From: JAFLCL01 sp964502175
GTDB lineage: Bacteria; Myxococcota_A; Polyangia; Polyangiales; Sandaracinaceae
Direction: 5' to 3'
DNA length: 64,000 nucleotides
Assembly: GCA_964502175.1 (NCBI GenBank)
Contig: CAZCVE010000026.1
Span: forward strand, 1 to 64,000
The translations under genes and the position numbers were made by a program. Of the stretch, positions 14,606 through 23,290 are shown in pieces (positions within the stretch are counted from its first letter, which is position 1; every line of letters begins with the position of its first letter). The notes beneath the pieces were generated by a model that worked only from the letters and a program-made list of their open reading frames with translations, was not told the DNA's origin and did no database searches.

Positions 14606-16924
14606 TCAGTCGGCCGCAGCGGGCGCCGGACCGTCGCTCTTCTTGCCGCCGCCGGACTCGCCGCCGTCGTCGCCACCGCTCTGATCGTCGGTGTCCGACG
14701 TGTAGTAGCCCTCGCGGCGGTAGTAGTAGTAGGTGCCCTCGCCGTAGCGACCGTGCGAGAGATCCACGTCGTTGAACACCGCGCCGAGCACGCGCGCGCC
14801 CACGTCGTTCAGCTGACGCGCCGTCACGCGGAGCGCCTCGCGCGTGGTGCTCTGCGACTTCACCACGACGATGACGCCGTCGAGCTGCGCCGCGAGGATC
14901 GCCGCGTCGGTCACCGCGCCGAGCGGCGGGCTGTCGAACATCACGTGGTCGTAGCGGTCGCGCACGGCCTCGACGAACTGCCGGAACGCGTCCGTGTGGA
15001 GGAGCTCGCTCGGGTTCGGCGGGATGGGACCACACGCCACGACGTCGAGGCCGGGCACCTCGGTCGTGAGGATCACGTCGGGCGCCTTCGCCTCGCCGAC
15101 CAGCGCCGTGGTCACGCCGCGTCGCGCGGTGAGCCCGAACGCGCGGTGCACGCGCGGACGACGCAGATCGGTGTCGACGAGGAGGATGCGCTTGCCGCTC
15201 TGCGCGAGCGTGATCGCGAGGTTGATCGCGACGGTGGACTTGCCCTCGCGCGGCGAGGCGCTCGTGATCACGAACGCGCGGAGGCCGCCGTCGGCGCCCA
15301 TGAACGAGAGGTTCGTGCGGATCGTGCGGAGGTTCTCCGCCACGCCGGACATCGGCTGGTGGTGCGCGATGAGATCCTTGTTCGCGCTCGACTGCGCCGT
15401 CTGTCGACGACGGCGGGGGCCCGTCGCCGTAGCGGAGCCGATGCGCGGCACGAGACCGAGCACCGCGAGCCCGAGCGCCTCGATGTCCTCGAGGTTGCGG
15501 ATGCGTCGGTCGCTGCGCTCGGCGAGGAGCGCGACGAGGATGCCGAGGAGCAGGCCCGCGATGAGGCCGGCCGAGAGGTTCAGCGTCACGCGGGGCGCGA
15601 CCGAGCTGCGGGGCACGAGCGCGCGATCCACCACGCGCACGTGGGTCACGCGGAGCATGCGCGTGAGGTCGGCTTCGGCGCTGCGCTTCAGCACCAGGTC
15701 GTAGATGGCGGCCTTGCTGTCTCGCTCGCGTACGAGATGGCCGTACTCCATCTCCCAGTGGTTGAGCTCCATGCCCTGGGCGTTCGAGCGCGTGAGCGCG
15801 CCCTGGAGGCCTCGCTCGGTGCCCTGCGTCTCGCGGAGCTCGGCCTCGCTCGCGCGGAGGACCACGCGGATCTCGGCCTCGAGGTCGTGTCGGAGCGAGT
15901 CGACCTGCGTCTGGAGCGAGATCATCTGCGGGTGCGCCGGGCCATAGCGCGTGCGCAGCGACTCGAGCTCGGCCGTCTTGATGCGCAGCTGCGCGCGCAG
16001 CTCCTGCACCGACGCGAGCTCCTCGATCGCCGGCGTCGCGGCGGTGAGCGGATCGCTCTCCACCGCCTGCCGCAGCTGCGTGACGCGAGACTGGAGCTCG
16101 ATGCGGTGGACGTGCGTCTCGGTGAGCGATCGAGACAACAGCTCGATCTCGTTCGCGATGAGGTTCTGTCGATCCTCCATCGAGAGCGAGAGCACGTCGT
16201 GCTCCTGCTTGAAGTGATGGAGCGCCTCGTCGGCCGAGTGGAGCTCGCCCTCGAGCTCGTCCACCTGCGTGCCGAGCCACTCGAGCGCCGACACGGTCGA
16301 GCTCATGCGGTCGTTCATCGTCTTCTCGATGTACGCATCCGCGATGGCGTTGGCGACGCGCTGACTGCGCTCTTGATCTCGATCGCGGAAGCGGATGTTC
16401 ACGATGCGCGTGTCGCGCACCTGCTCGACCGTCAGCCCACCGCGCACGACCTCGGCGGCCTCTTCGACCGTCGCGCCCTGCCAGCCTTCACGCCGCTCCG
16501 CGGGCACGTCCAGGAAGTCCGCGTCGCGGTGGAGGCCGAGGCGGCGCACGACCATCTCGGCCACGACGCGGCTGCCGATGATGCGGTTCTGCGTCTCGTA
16601 GAACTCGCGGTTCGAGAACGCGTTGAGCAGCGGCGAGGCCACGTCCTCGACCTTGGTGCCGAGCGGGCGCGGCGGCGTCGGGTCGTACTCGATCGAGCAC
16701 GAGGCCTCGTAGATGCGCGGCTGGCGGAGCGTCCAGAACGCCACGCCGCCTGCGACCGCGAGCGCGACGAAGAGCACGATCCACTTGTGCGCCCAGAGCA
16801 CGAGGACCTGGGTCCGCAGGTCGAAGCTGTCGCCCTTCGCGTTGGGGCCGCCCGGACTCGGTCCGCCCACGATGGGGCCCGCCGAGGTGGGCAGGGGGGA
16901 CAGCGGCTTGGGTGAGGTCGTCAT
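14606..16924 (-). CDS. Wzc-like polysaccharide co-polymerase with BY-kinase domain
   Basis: 772 residues. Wzz-type chain-length domain: membrane helix about 45-66, long periplasmic coiled coil about 90-430, second helix about 445-468. The cytoplasmic bacterial tyrosine kinase has Walker A SPREGKST about 559, Walker A' ILLVDTDLRRP about 578, and Walker B VMFDSPPLGAV about 660. The C-terminal tail carries a tyrosine cluster (TYYYYRREGYY, about 728-738) followed by a Gly/Asp/Ser tail; such clusters are the autophosphorylation sites whose phosphorylation cycle controls octamer assembly and polymer length. Fused domains are the proteobacterial arrangement. Lies within a Wzx/Wzy-type cluster, though no polymerase or initiating transferase is in this window. 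Confidence 0.93.
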   Translation of the reverse strand: MTTSPKPLSPLPTSAGPIVGGPSPGGPNAKGDSFDLRTQVLVLWAHKWIVLFVALAVAGGVAFWTLRQPRIYEASCSIEYDPTPPRPLGTKVEDVASPLLNAFSNREFYETQNRIIGSRVVAEMVVRRLGLHRDADFLDVPAERREGWQGATVEEAAEVVRGGLTVEQVRDTRIVNIRFRDRDQERSQRVANAIADAYIEKTMNDRMSSTVSALEWLGTQVDELEGELHSADEALHHFKQEHDVLSLSMEDRQNLIANEIELLSRSLTETHVHRIELQSRVTQLRQAVESDPLTAATPAIEELASVQELRAQLRIKTAELESLRTRYGPAHPQMISLQTQVDSLRHDLEAEIRVVLRASEAELRETQGTERGLQGALTRSNAQGMELNHWEMEYGHLVRERDSKAAIYDLVLKRSAEADLTRMLRVTHVRVVDRALVPRSSVAPRVTLNLSAGLIAGLLLGILVALLAERSDRRIRNLEDIEALGLAVLGLVPRIGSATATGPRRRRQTAQSSANKDLIAHHQPMSGVAENLRTIRTNLSFMGADGGLRAFVITSASPREGKSTVAINLAITLAQSGKRILLVDTDLRRPRVHRAFGLTARRGVTTALVGEAKAPDVILTTEVPGLDVVACGPIPPNPSELLHTDAFRQFVEAVRDRYDHVMFDSPPLGAVTDAAILAAQLDGVIVVVKSQSTTREALRVTARQLNDVGARVLGAVFNDVDLSHGRYGEGTYYYYRREGYYTSDTDDQSGGDDGGESGGGKKSDGPAPAAAD

Positions 16925-17071
16925 CGGGCGAAGAGGTCGAGATCGTGAGGTCGGTTCCGTTGCACGCCAGTCGGCTGCGGTTCACGCCCACGCCTCGAGG
17001 CTCGGGGCGCTCGTGCGAAGGCTCGTCCGGACCGCCCGCGCGACGCGAGAAACCGAAGGGCGCGGACCGTA

Positions 17072-18220
17072 TCACCGGGCCCGGGTCGAGGCACGACGAG
17101 CGCCCGCGGCCGCGTAGAGGCCGATCATGCGTTCAGCCGTCTGCTCCACCGAGAGCTCGCGCTCGGCGTAGCGGCGCGCGTTCCTCCCCATCTCCGCGAG
17201 CGCGCTCGGATCGAGCTCGCGGAGCGTGCGCGGCAGGTCGTCAGGCTCGACCACGAGGCCCGCACGCTCGCGCGCCAGGAGCTCCCACGCCGTCGGGCGC
17301 ACCACCAGCGCAGGCACTCCGTGCGCGAGCGCCTCGCCCACCACGATCCCGTACGACTCGCGGTGCGAGGCGAGCACGAGGAGGTCGTGCGACGCGAAGA
17401 GCGCGCCCTTGTCGATCTCCCCCACCTGACCGACGAAGCGCGCGCGATCACCGAGCGGTCGCGCGCGCGCCCGGAGGCTCGCGAGGTAAGGCGGCTCGGC
17501 CGACCCCGCGATGGTCAGCGTGGCCGTGTGATCGCGCAGCGCATCGATCGTGCGCTCGAGGCCCTTCAGCGGGTGGACGCGACCCAGCGCGAGCAACCTG
17601 AGCGGGCCCTCGCGCGCGACACGATCGGCCACGCGGGGCAAGACCGCGGGCTCGCGCACGACCTCGACGCGCACGCCGGGCATGCGCTCGCGAGACGCCT
17701 CGGCCTCCATCTCGGACGCCGCCACGAGGATCGTCCGCCCGCCGTCCAGCAGTCGGTGCGCAGCCGCGTCCCAGAGCCGCTTGAGGCGAAGCCGGGGCAC
17801 ACCGCTCGTTCGCAGCGAGTGGTAGTGCGCGCCGTAGGTCGTCCACACGAGCGGCTTCTTCGCGCGACGCACCGCGAGCAGCGTCGGGAACGTCGTGGCG
17901 TTGTAGACGGCGCCGAGGTGCACCACGTCGGCCCACCTCGCGAGCTCGGCGACCCGCCTCGGCAGCGCGGGCGCCACCGACTCTCCGAGCGTCGAAGCGC
18001 GCGGCAGGTACGTGACGCGCACGCCGGGCGCGCGCTCCTCTTCGCGATCGAGCGGCACGTCGAGCACATCGCTCCCGTGGGCGTTCGTCGTCAGCACGCG
18101 GACGTCGACGCCCCGCGCGCCGAGCGCACGAGCGAGGTTCCACGACGCGTACGTCGGCCCGCCGTAGCGAACCGCAGGATGGAACGACGGCGCGACGACG
18201 AGCACCCGCAGCGCGCTCAC
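17072..18220 (-). CDS. Glycosyltransferase family 4
   Basis: 382 residues, GT-B fold. Starts ALRVLVVAPSFHPAVRYGGPTYASWNLARAL, a typical GT4 donor-side N-terminus with a glycine-rich loop; C-terminal half has RLLALGRVHPLKGLERTIDA and the EX7E region ASHRESYGIVVGEALAHGVPALV with both glutamates. Cytoplasmic enzyme adding a sugar to the growing repeat unit. Its ATG overlaps the stop of the upstream GT2 gene (ATGA, 18217-18220), so the two are translationally coupled. A 147-bp gap separates it from the Wzc-like gene. Confidence 0.9.
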   Translation of the reverse strand: MSALRVLVVAPSFHPAVRYGGPTYASWNLARALGARGVDVRVLTTNAHGSDVLDVPLDREEERAPGVRVTYLPRASTLGESVAPALPRRVAELARWADVVHLGAVYNATTFPTLLAVRRAKKPLVWTTYGAHYHSLRTSGVPRLRLKRLWDAAAHRLLDGGRTILVAASEMEAEASRERMPGVRVEVVREPAVLPRVADRVAREGPLRLLALGRVHPLKGLERTIDALRDHTATLTIAGSAEPPYLASLRARARPLGDRARFVGQVGEIDKGALFASHDLLVLASHRESYGIVVGEALAHGVPALVVRPTAWELLARERAGLVVEPDDLPRTLRELDPSALAEMGRNARRYAERELSVEQTAERMIGLYAAAGARRASTRAR

Positions 18221-19041
18221 CCGCGGCGCTCCGACGCGAGCGCGCGACGCGCGATGCCGATCATCTCTTGGTACACGGCGCGCCGCACCGACAGCTCGAG
18301 CCCACGCGCGCCCTCGAGCACACCACCGCGCACCACGTACGCATAGACGAAGTACGCGAGCCCACGCGCCGGGAGGCGTCGTGCGATCGTCTTGAGCGCG
18401 GCGCGCCTCGCCAGCGGATCGGCGTCGAAGAGGGAGCCTCTTTCAGTCCGCTCGAGCTCGTGCTCGGCCTCGCGCACGGCATAGCGCGCATGCCGCACCA
18501 GCCAGGCCTCGATGCCCTTGTGGTCTTCGTCGATCAGGTCGCTCGTGAGCGGCGCGATCTCCCCCTCCACCTCTTGCGTCTCGGCGTGGCCGCGATCGAC
18601 GAAGCGCACGCGCTCGCGGTGGACGAGGCGCACGACCCAGCTCGGGTAGAGGCTCGCGCGCGGCACCCAGCGGCCACGCAGGTGAAACCGCCGACGCAGG
18701 CGGTAGGCACCGACGCGCGGATCGGGGTTCGCGAGCACACGCGCGATCTCCTGGGCGAGCTCGGTCGGCACGCGCTCGTCGGCGTCGAGCACCAGCACCC
18801 AGTCGAACGCAGGCGCGGCGTGCGTGAGCGCCCACGTGCGCTGCGCGCCGAAGCCCGTGAACGCGTGCTGGACGACACGCGCGCCGTGCTCGCGCGCGAT
18901 CTCGAGCGTGCGATCCGTCGAGAACGAGTCGACCACGAGGAGCTCGCCGAAGCCCGCGAGCGACGCGAGACAGCGCCCGAGGTTCTTCTCCTCGTCGAGC
19001 GTGAACACCATCGCCGTGACCGGCACGCGCGCCTCGCTCAT
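18217..19041 (-). CDS. Glycosyltransferase family 2
   Basis: 274 residues, GT-A fold of the WaaE/KdtX subgroup: VTAMVFTLDEEKNLGRCLASL, then VVDSFSTDRTLEIAREHGA, the DXD-like site LVLDADERVP, and later GHAETQEVEGEI with SDLIDEDHKGIEAW. It transfers a hexose or heptose to a lipid-linked or LPS-core acceptor at the inner face of the membrane. ATG 19041 overlaps the stop codon of the flippase gene (ATGA), and its own stop overlaps the next GT4 start. Longer upstream starts in this frame are shadows of the flippase gene. Confidence 0.9.
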   Translation of the reverse strand: MSEARVPVTAMVFTLDEEKNLGRCLASLAGFGELLVVDSFSTDRTLEIAREHGARVVQHAFTGFGAQRTWALTHAAPAFDWVLVLDADERVPTELAQEIARVLANPDPRVGAYRLRRRFHLRGRWVPRASLYPSWVVRLVHRERVRFVDRGHAETQEVEGEIAPLTSDLIDEDHKGIEAWLVRHARYAVREAEHELERTERGSLFDADPLARRAALKTIARRLPARGLAYFVYAYVVRGGVLEGARGLELSVRRAVYQEMIGIARRALASERRG

Positions 19042-20600
19042 CGCGCGCCTCGCGCCCGCCCGAGGACACGGCGCACGAGCGCCACCTCCGCCGCCCCGAG
19101 CTCGCGCGTGATCCCCAGCACGGCCAGGTACACGAGACCGGCGACGATCAACACGCCGAGCCCCGACACACGCCCCGCGCTGGGGATCACGTGCGCCACA
19201 CCGAGCGCCACCGCGGCGGCCAACGACGCGCGGCCGATCACGAGAGGTCTCAACGATGCTCCCAGGTCCGCGTGCACCGCGTAGCCAGTGAGACACGCGA
19301 AGACCACGCTGCCGAGCGCCGTGCCGCACGCGGTGCCGAGCGCCAACGACTCGGGGCCGAGGCGCCACGCCAAGACGTTGCCCAGCACGCTCACGCCGAG
19401 CGCGATCGCCGCCCATCCGACGGTCCGCCACAGCCGTCCTCGCCCGATCAGCACCGTCGCTTGGATGACGCCCATCGCGAAGAACACCTGCGCCAGCGCG
19501 AGCACCGCCACGATCTCCGCGGCGCTCTCGTACGCGGCCGGGAACGCGAGCCGCACTGCCGCCGCGCTCGCGCCCGCGAGCGGCGCGAGCAGGCCGAGCA
19601 CGAAGAGCAGCGAGAAGCGCAGCGCGGCGCGCACCGTCTCGCGGACCTCGCTGGGGTCACCCGCGCTGCTCGCGTGCGCGACGATCGGAAAGAGCACGAG
19701 CGTCACGCTCGTCATCAGCTGGTAGGGCACGAACGAGAGCGTCTGCGCGACGCGGTAGAGGCCCGCGGCATGCGCGCCTGCGTCGGACGCCGCGAGCTCG
19801 TCGAGGCCGCGCGCCGTGGCATCGAGGGTCGCGCCGGTCACGAGCAGCTCGATGTCCAGCTGGAGCACGCCATTCAGCGCCAGCTGGTAGAGCGCGATCG
19901 GGAGGAGCACGCGGAGGTGATCACCGAGCGCGGGCACGCGGCCCGTCGGCGCGGCGTGGAGGCGCGCGACGACGACGCCGATCACCGCCATCGTCGTCGC
20001 GGCGAGCGCAAAGCCCGCCATCGCGGAGCCCGCGACCCCGAGCGCGAGGCCACCGCCGAGCAGGCCGAGCGTGCGCACCGTCGAGAACGTCGCGTCGAGG
20101 CGCGCTTGTCGATCGAACGCGCGCGCGCCGTTCAGCGCGCCGATCGCCGTGGCGTAGATCGCGTACGCCACGACGACCACGCTCGCGAGCCGCACGAGCG
20201 GCGCGAGCGCCGGGTTCGACAGCGCGTAGGTGCCCACGAGGCCGGCGCCGCCGAGCACCGGGAGCGCGAGCAAGAGCGCGAGCCCCGCGTGTCGCACCAC
20301 GAGCGCCCGCGCGATCGACCCCTCGCCCGCCTCTGCGACGAGCTTGCTCGTGGTCTGCACCATCGAGGTCGTCATCGCGTTCGTCAGGATCACGGTGAAC
20401 GCGATCGCCGCAGACAGCAGACCGAACTCCGCTGGCGTGCCGAGCACGCGCGGAAGCCCGAACTGGACCGCGAAGCCGAGCAGCACGAAGAGGATCTTCG
20501 CCGCGCTGATCCAGAGCACGCCGCGACCCGCGCGCGCGCCCGCGCCGCCCTGCGTCTCCGCGGGCCTCGTGGCGTCGTCGTCTCGCTCGGCGGTGTTCAT
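19038..20600 (-). CDS. Wzx-type polysaccharide flippase (MATE/MVF superfamily)
   Basis: 520 residues, about 12-14 membrane helices. Begins with a soluble 30-residue Asp/Ala/Arg-rich N-terminus, then GVLWISAAKILFVLLGFAVQFGLPRVLGTPAEFGLLSAAIAF, the typical first two helices of Wzx/RfbX proteins, and ends with VYLAVLGITRELGAAEVALVRRVLG. It would flip the lipid-linked repeat unit to the periplasmic face for polymerisation. First gene of the cluster; ATG 20600 is chosen because further upstream the frame is unlike a membrane protein. Divergent from the potassium channel gene (100 bp between). Confidence 0.88.
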   Translation of the reverse strand: MNTAERDDDATRPAETQGGAGARAGRGVLWISAAKILFVLLGFAVQFGLPRVLGTPAEFGLLSAAIAFTVILTNAMTTSMVQTTSKLVAEAGEGSIARALVVRHAGLALLLALPVLGGAGLVGTYALSNPALAPLVRLASVVVVAYAIYATAIGALNGARAFDRQARLDATFSTVRTLGLLGGGLALGVAGSAMAGFALAATTMAVIGVVVARLHAAPTGRVPALGDHLRVLLPIALYQLALNGVLQLDIELLVTGATLDATARGLDELAASDAGAHAAGLYRVAQTLSFVPYQLMTSVTLVLFPIVAHASSAGDPSEVRETVRAALRFSLLFVLGLLAPLAGASAAAVRLAFPAAYESAAEIVAVLALAQVFFAMGVIQATVLIGRGRLWRTVGWAAIALGVSVLGNVLAWRLGPESLALGTACGTALGSVVFACLTGYAVHADLGASLRPLVIGRASLAAAVALGVAHVIPSAGRVSGLGVLIVAGLVYLAVLGITRELGAAEVALVRRVLGRARGAR

Positions 20601-20700
20601 GCGGAAGTCGCGCGCGGAGAACCGGAGCGCAGGCGCGCGTTCTTCCGAGCGCGGGCAATGTAGCCGCGACATCGACGAAAAGGGCACACTCGCGCGCGGC

Positions 20701-21798
20701 ATGGCGAGCCCCGCAGAACGCAGGCAAAAGGACGCGCTCGAGCTGCAAGCCGCGCTGCGGGCGCGTCTCATCGGCGCGGCCGGCTGGCTGCTCGCCGTCG
20801 TCGTGATCGGCGCCGTCGGCTTCCACGTGATCGGCGGCGGCGACTGGGCGTGGGGAGACTGCTTCTACTTCACGGTCGTCACGCTCTCGACCGTCGGATT
20901 CGGCGAGACGCTCGAGGGCATGCACGAGCACGGCTACGCACGGATCTGGACCGTGGGCCTCATCGTGCTCGGCTCGGGCACCCTGCTCTACTTCGTCTCG
21001 ACGCTCACGGCGTTCATCGTCGAGGGCGACATCCGCGACGCGTTCCGGAGGAATCGCATGCGACAGGCGATCGACAAGCTCGAGGGTCACCACATCGTCT
21101 GCGGCAGCGGCACGACGGGCATCCACGTCATCGAAGAATTCATCCAGTGCCACGTGCCGTTCGTCGTCGTCGATCGCAGCCGTCACCGCCTGCAGGAGCT
21201 GCAAGAGCGCTTCGACAAGCCCGACCGACGCCTGCTCTACGTCGTCGGTGACGCGACCGACGATCACGTGCTCGAGGAGGCCGGCATCACGCGCTGCCGT
21301 GGCGTCGTCGCCGCGCTCTCGGAGGACAAGGACAACCTCTTCGTCACGGTCACCGCGAGCTCGCTCAACCCACGCGCGCGCATCATCGCGAAGTGCGTCG
21401 AGACGTCGGCCAAGCCGAAGCTCTTGCGCGCCGGCGCGCGCGCCGTGGTCTCACCGACGCAGATCGGTGGTCTCCGCCTCGCGTCCGAGGCGATCCGCCC
21501 GACGGTCGTCGAGTTCCTCGACCTCATGCTTCGCGACCCGAACCAGAACCTCCGCATCGAGGAGGTCACGATCCCGAAGGAGAGCACGCTGGTCGGCGCG
21601 GCGATCCGCGACACGAACATCCGCCAGAAGACGAAGGGCCTCGTGATCGCCGTCCGCTTCGTCGACGGCCGCTTCGCCTACAACCCCGAGCCCGGCCTCG
21701 TGCTCGAGACCGACTCGACGCTCGTCGTGCTCGCCGAGGTGAGCGAGATGAAGAAGCTCCGCGAAGGCCTCGCCAGCGGCGACATCGGCAAGAGCTGA
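20701..21798 (+). CDS. Two-helix potassium channel with RCK domain
   Basis: 365 residues. Helix 1 about 24-46, pore loop and selectivity filter TLSTVGFGE (61-69), helix 2 about 85-107, then a TrkA-N RCK domain with nucleotide loop GSGTTG (135-140) and the acidic strand end VVDRSRHR, and a TrkA-C subdomain about 275-350. This is the MthK/Kch layout: a homotetrameric pore gated by a cytoplasmic ring. The filter GFG instead of GYG is also seen in other bacterial channels and still conducts K+. Divergent from the flippase gene. Likely in osmotic or membrane-potential balance. Confidence 0.92.
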   Translation: MASPAERRQKDALELQAALRARLIGAAGWLLAVVVIGAVGFHVIGGGDWAWGDCFYFTVVTLSTVGFGETLEGMHEHGYARIWTVGLIVLGSGTLLYFVSTLTAFIVEGDIRDAFRRNRMRQAIDKLEGHHIVCGSGTTGIHVIEEFIQCHVPFVVVDRSRHRLQELQERFDKPDRRLLYVVGDATDDHVLEEAGITRCRGVVAALSEDKDNLFVTVTASSLNPRARIIAKCVETSAKPKLLRAGARAVVSPTQIGGLRLASEAIRPTVVEFLDLMLRDPNQNLRIEEVTIPKESTLVGAAIRDTNIRQKTKGLVIAVRFVDGRFAYNPEPGLVLETDSTLVVLAEVSEMKKLREGLASGDIGKS

Positions 21799-21823
21799 CC
21801 GAAGCTCGTCTCCCTCGACGCGT

Positions 21824-23287
21824 TCACTCGGGAAGAGTCGAGTTGGTCCGGGCCCAGTTCGATCCGGACTCTCGCCACAGAAAGGGACCGGGCGAGGTGT
21901 CCGTGGAGACAGCAACGAACTGGAGTCCCTCGACGCTCGAGCGCGTCAAGAAGTAGAGGGTGCCGTCCGGCGCGAGCGTGGGTTCGTTCGCCATTTGTTC
22001 CCCGACGATCACGGGGTCCAGCACCTGGCGAGACACGACCTCGCCCACGGCGTCCACACGGAGCCATCCCGGAGGGTTCAACACGACGAGCGCGCCCCCG
22101 TCGGCGAGCGGAATCGGGGGCCCCGTGCTGCTCACGAACTCGGCGTCCTCGCCATATCGGGTGCTGAAACGGAGCGTTCCATTCGCGTCGACACGGCTGA
22201 CGAACCGGGTGCCGCCGATGGCGAGCAACCCGCAGTCACTCGTTCCCGACCAACTGGCGCTGGAGGGCAACTCTTCCGGGAAAGACAACAGGGGACCGAG
22301 CTCCATCGTTTCGTCGTTCAACCACCGCCAGGTCTGGGTGGGGCGGTATTCGACGAGAAGACCACAACCGGGATGGTAGGCAGCCGGACGTCCAGGTATC
22401 CCATCTTCGTCGTCAAAGCGACGACCACGCAGGAGCTCCCCGGTTGTGCCGCCCAAAACCCATATCTCGCCGTTGACGGAAACCACTGCGTCGCCGTTCG
22501 CGCGCACGAACGCCCGCGTCTGCCCTTCGTAGATGGGGAGTTGGGTGAACCAGCGGACTCCCTCCGTGCAGCCGGCACCTACTCCACGGTACTGCTCCCT
22601 CCCGTTCGCGAGCCCGCCGAAGGTGATGAAGTCACCCGTGGTGGAGGACCAAGCAATCATGTCGCCTGCCCCACCAACAACGGCGCCGTCCGGCCAGAAC
22701 TGACGCCCGACTGCCGCCACCCACGGTTCCGGGCGCGGTTCCGGCGAGTAAGTGGGCGGCTGGGGCGCGTACATGGGCCGCGCCAGAGAGGCCAAAGCAT
22801 CATGCAGGAGATTCGAGCGCGGGAGCCATACTCGGGGCAACCCCGAACTATCGAACAACCCGCTGTTGGAGTAGGCCCCCAAGGGCCCGATTCCCAAAGC
22901 CCATGTGTCGTCGCCATTGGTGAAGAACCACGTCGCGATGCCGTCTCCGGAGAGCGATGGACCGGTGTCGTACCAAGGCTGAAAAGGACCCTCGACCTGA
23001 CTCACCTCGAGCCAGCGCTCGAACTCGGGCTCTCGAATGCTCCGGGTCCAAAGCACGGTGCCCTCCGGGCCAGGATCCGTCGCCACCCGCCATCGCGGTG
23101 GTTCGAGGGCGTCCAGGCACAGTGGCGGGGCCGGGTTGAGGTACAGACGCTGCACCGGCGGCCGGAAGGCATCGTCCATACGCTCCCCCGCGTCGGCGGG
23201 ACCACTATCAGTCGGTACGACCATCGGGCCACATGCCGCGGACATCACGCCCAGCGCAACACCGAAGGACTGGAGAGTGGTGCGCAT
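21824..23287 (-). CDS. Beta-propeller-like lipoprotein, unknown
   Basis: 487 residues. Lipobox MSAACG (Cys19), then a DAG linker. The rest repeats short blocks ending in W/F plus G-x-L-x-F pattern (TWALGIGPLGAYSNSGL, DMIAWSSTTGDFITFGGL, AVVSVNGEIWVLGGTTGELL, GALVVLNPPGWLRVDAVGEVV, APDGTLYFLTRS), as in PQQ-like or seven-bladed propellers; no catalytic motif stands out. Starts 3 bases after the stop of the large HExxH protein gene, so it is the last gene of a three-gene unit. Base composition is clearly less GC-rich than the flanking genes, pointing to transfer. Confidence 0.75.
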   Translation of the reverse strand: MRTTLQSFGVALGVMSAACGPMVVPTDSGPADAGERMDDAFRPPVQRLYLNPAPPLCLDALEPPRWRVATDPGPEGTVLWTRSIREPEFERWLEVSQVEGPFQPWYDTGPSLSGDGIATWFFTNGDDTWALGIGPLGAYSNSGLFDSSGLPRVWLPRSNLLHDALASLARPMYAPQPPTYSPEPRPEPWVAAVGRQFWPDGAVVGGAGDMIAWSSTTGDFITFGGLANGREQYRGVGAGCTEGVRWFTQLPIYEGQTRAFVRANGDAVVSVNGEIWVLGGTTGELLRGRRFDDEDGIPGRPAAYHPGCGLLVEYRPTQTWRWLNDETMELGPLLSFPEELPSSASWSGTSDCGLLAIGGTRFVSRVDANGTLRFSTRYGEDAEFVSSTGPPIPLADGGALVVLNPPGWLRVDAVGEVVSRQVLDPVIVGEQMANEPTLAPDGTLYFLTRSSVEGLQFVAVSTDTSPGPFLWRESGSNWARTNSTLPE

Positions 23288-23290
23288 GGC

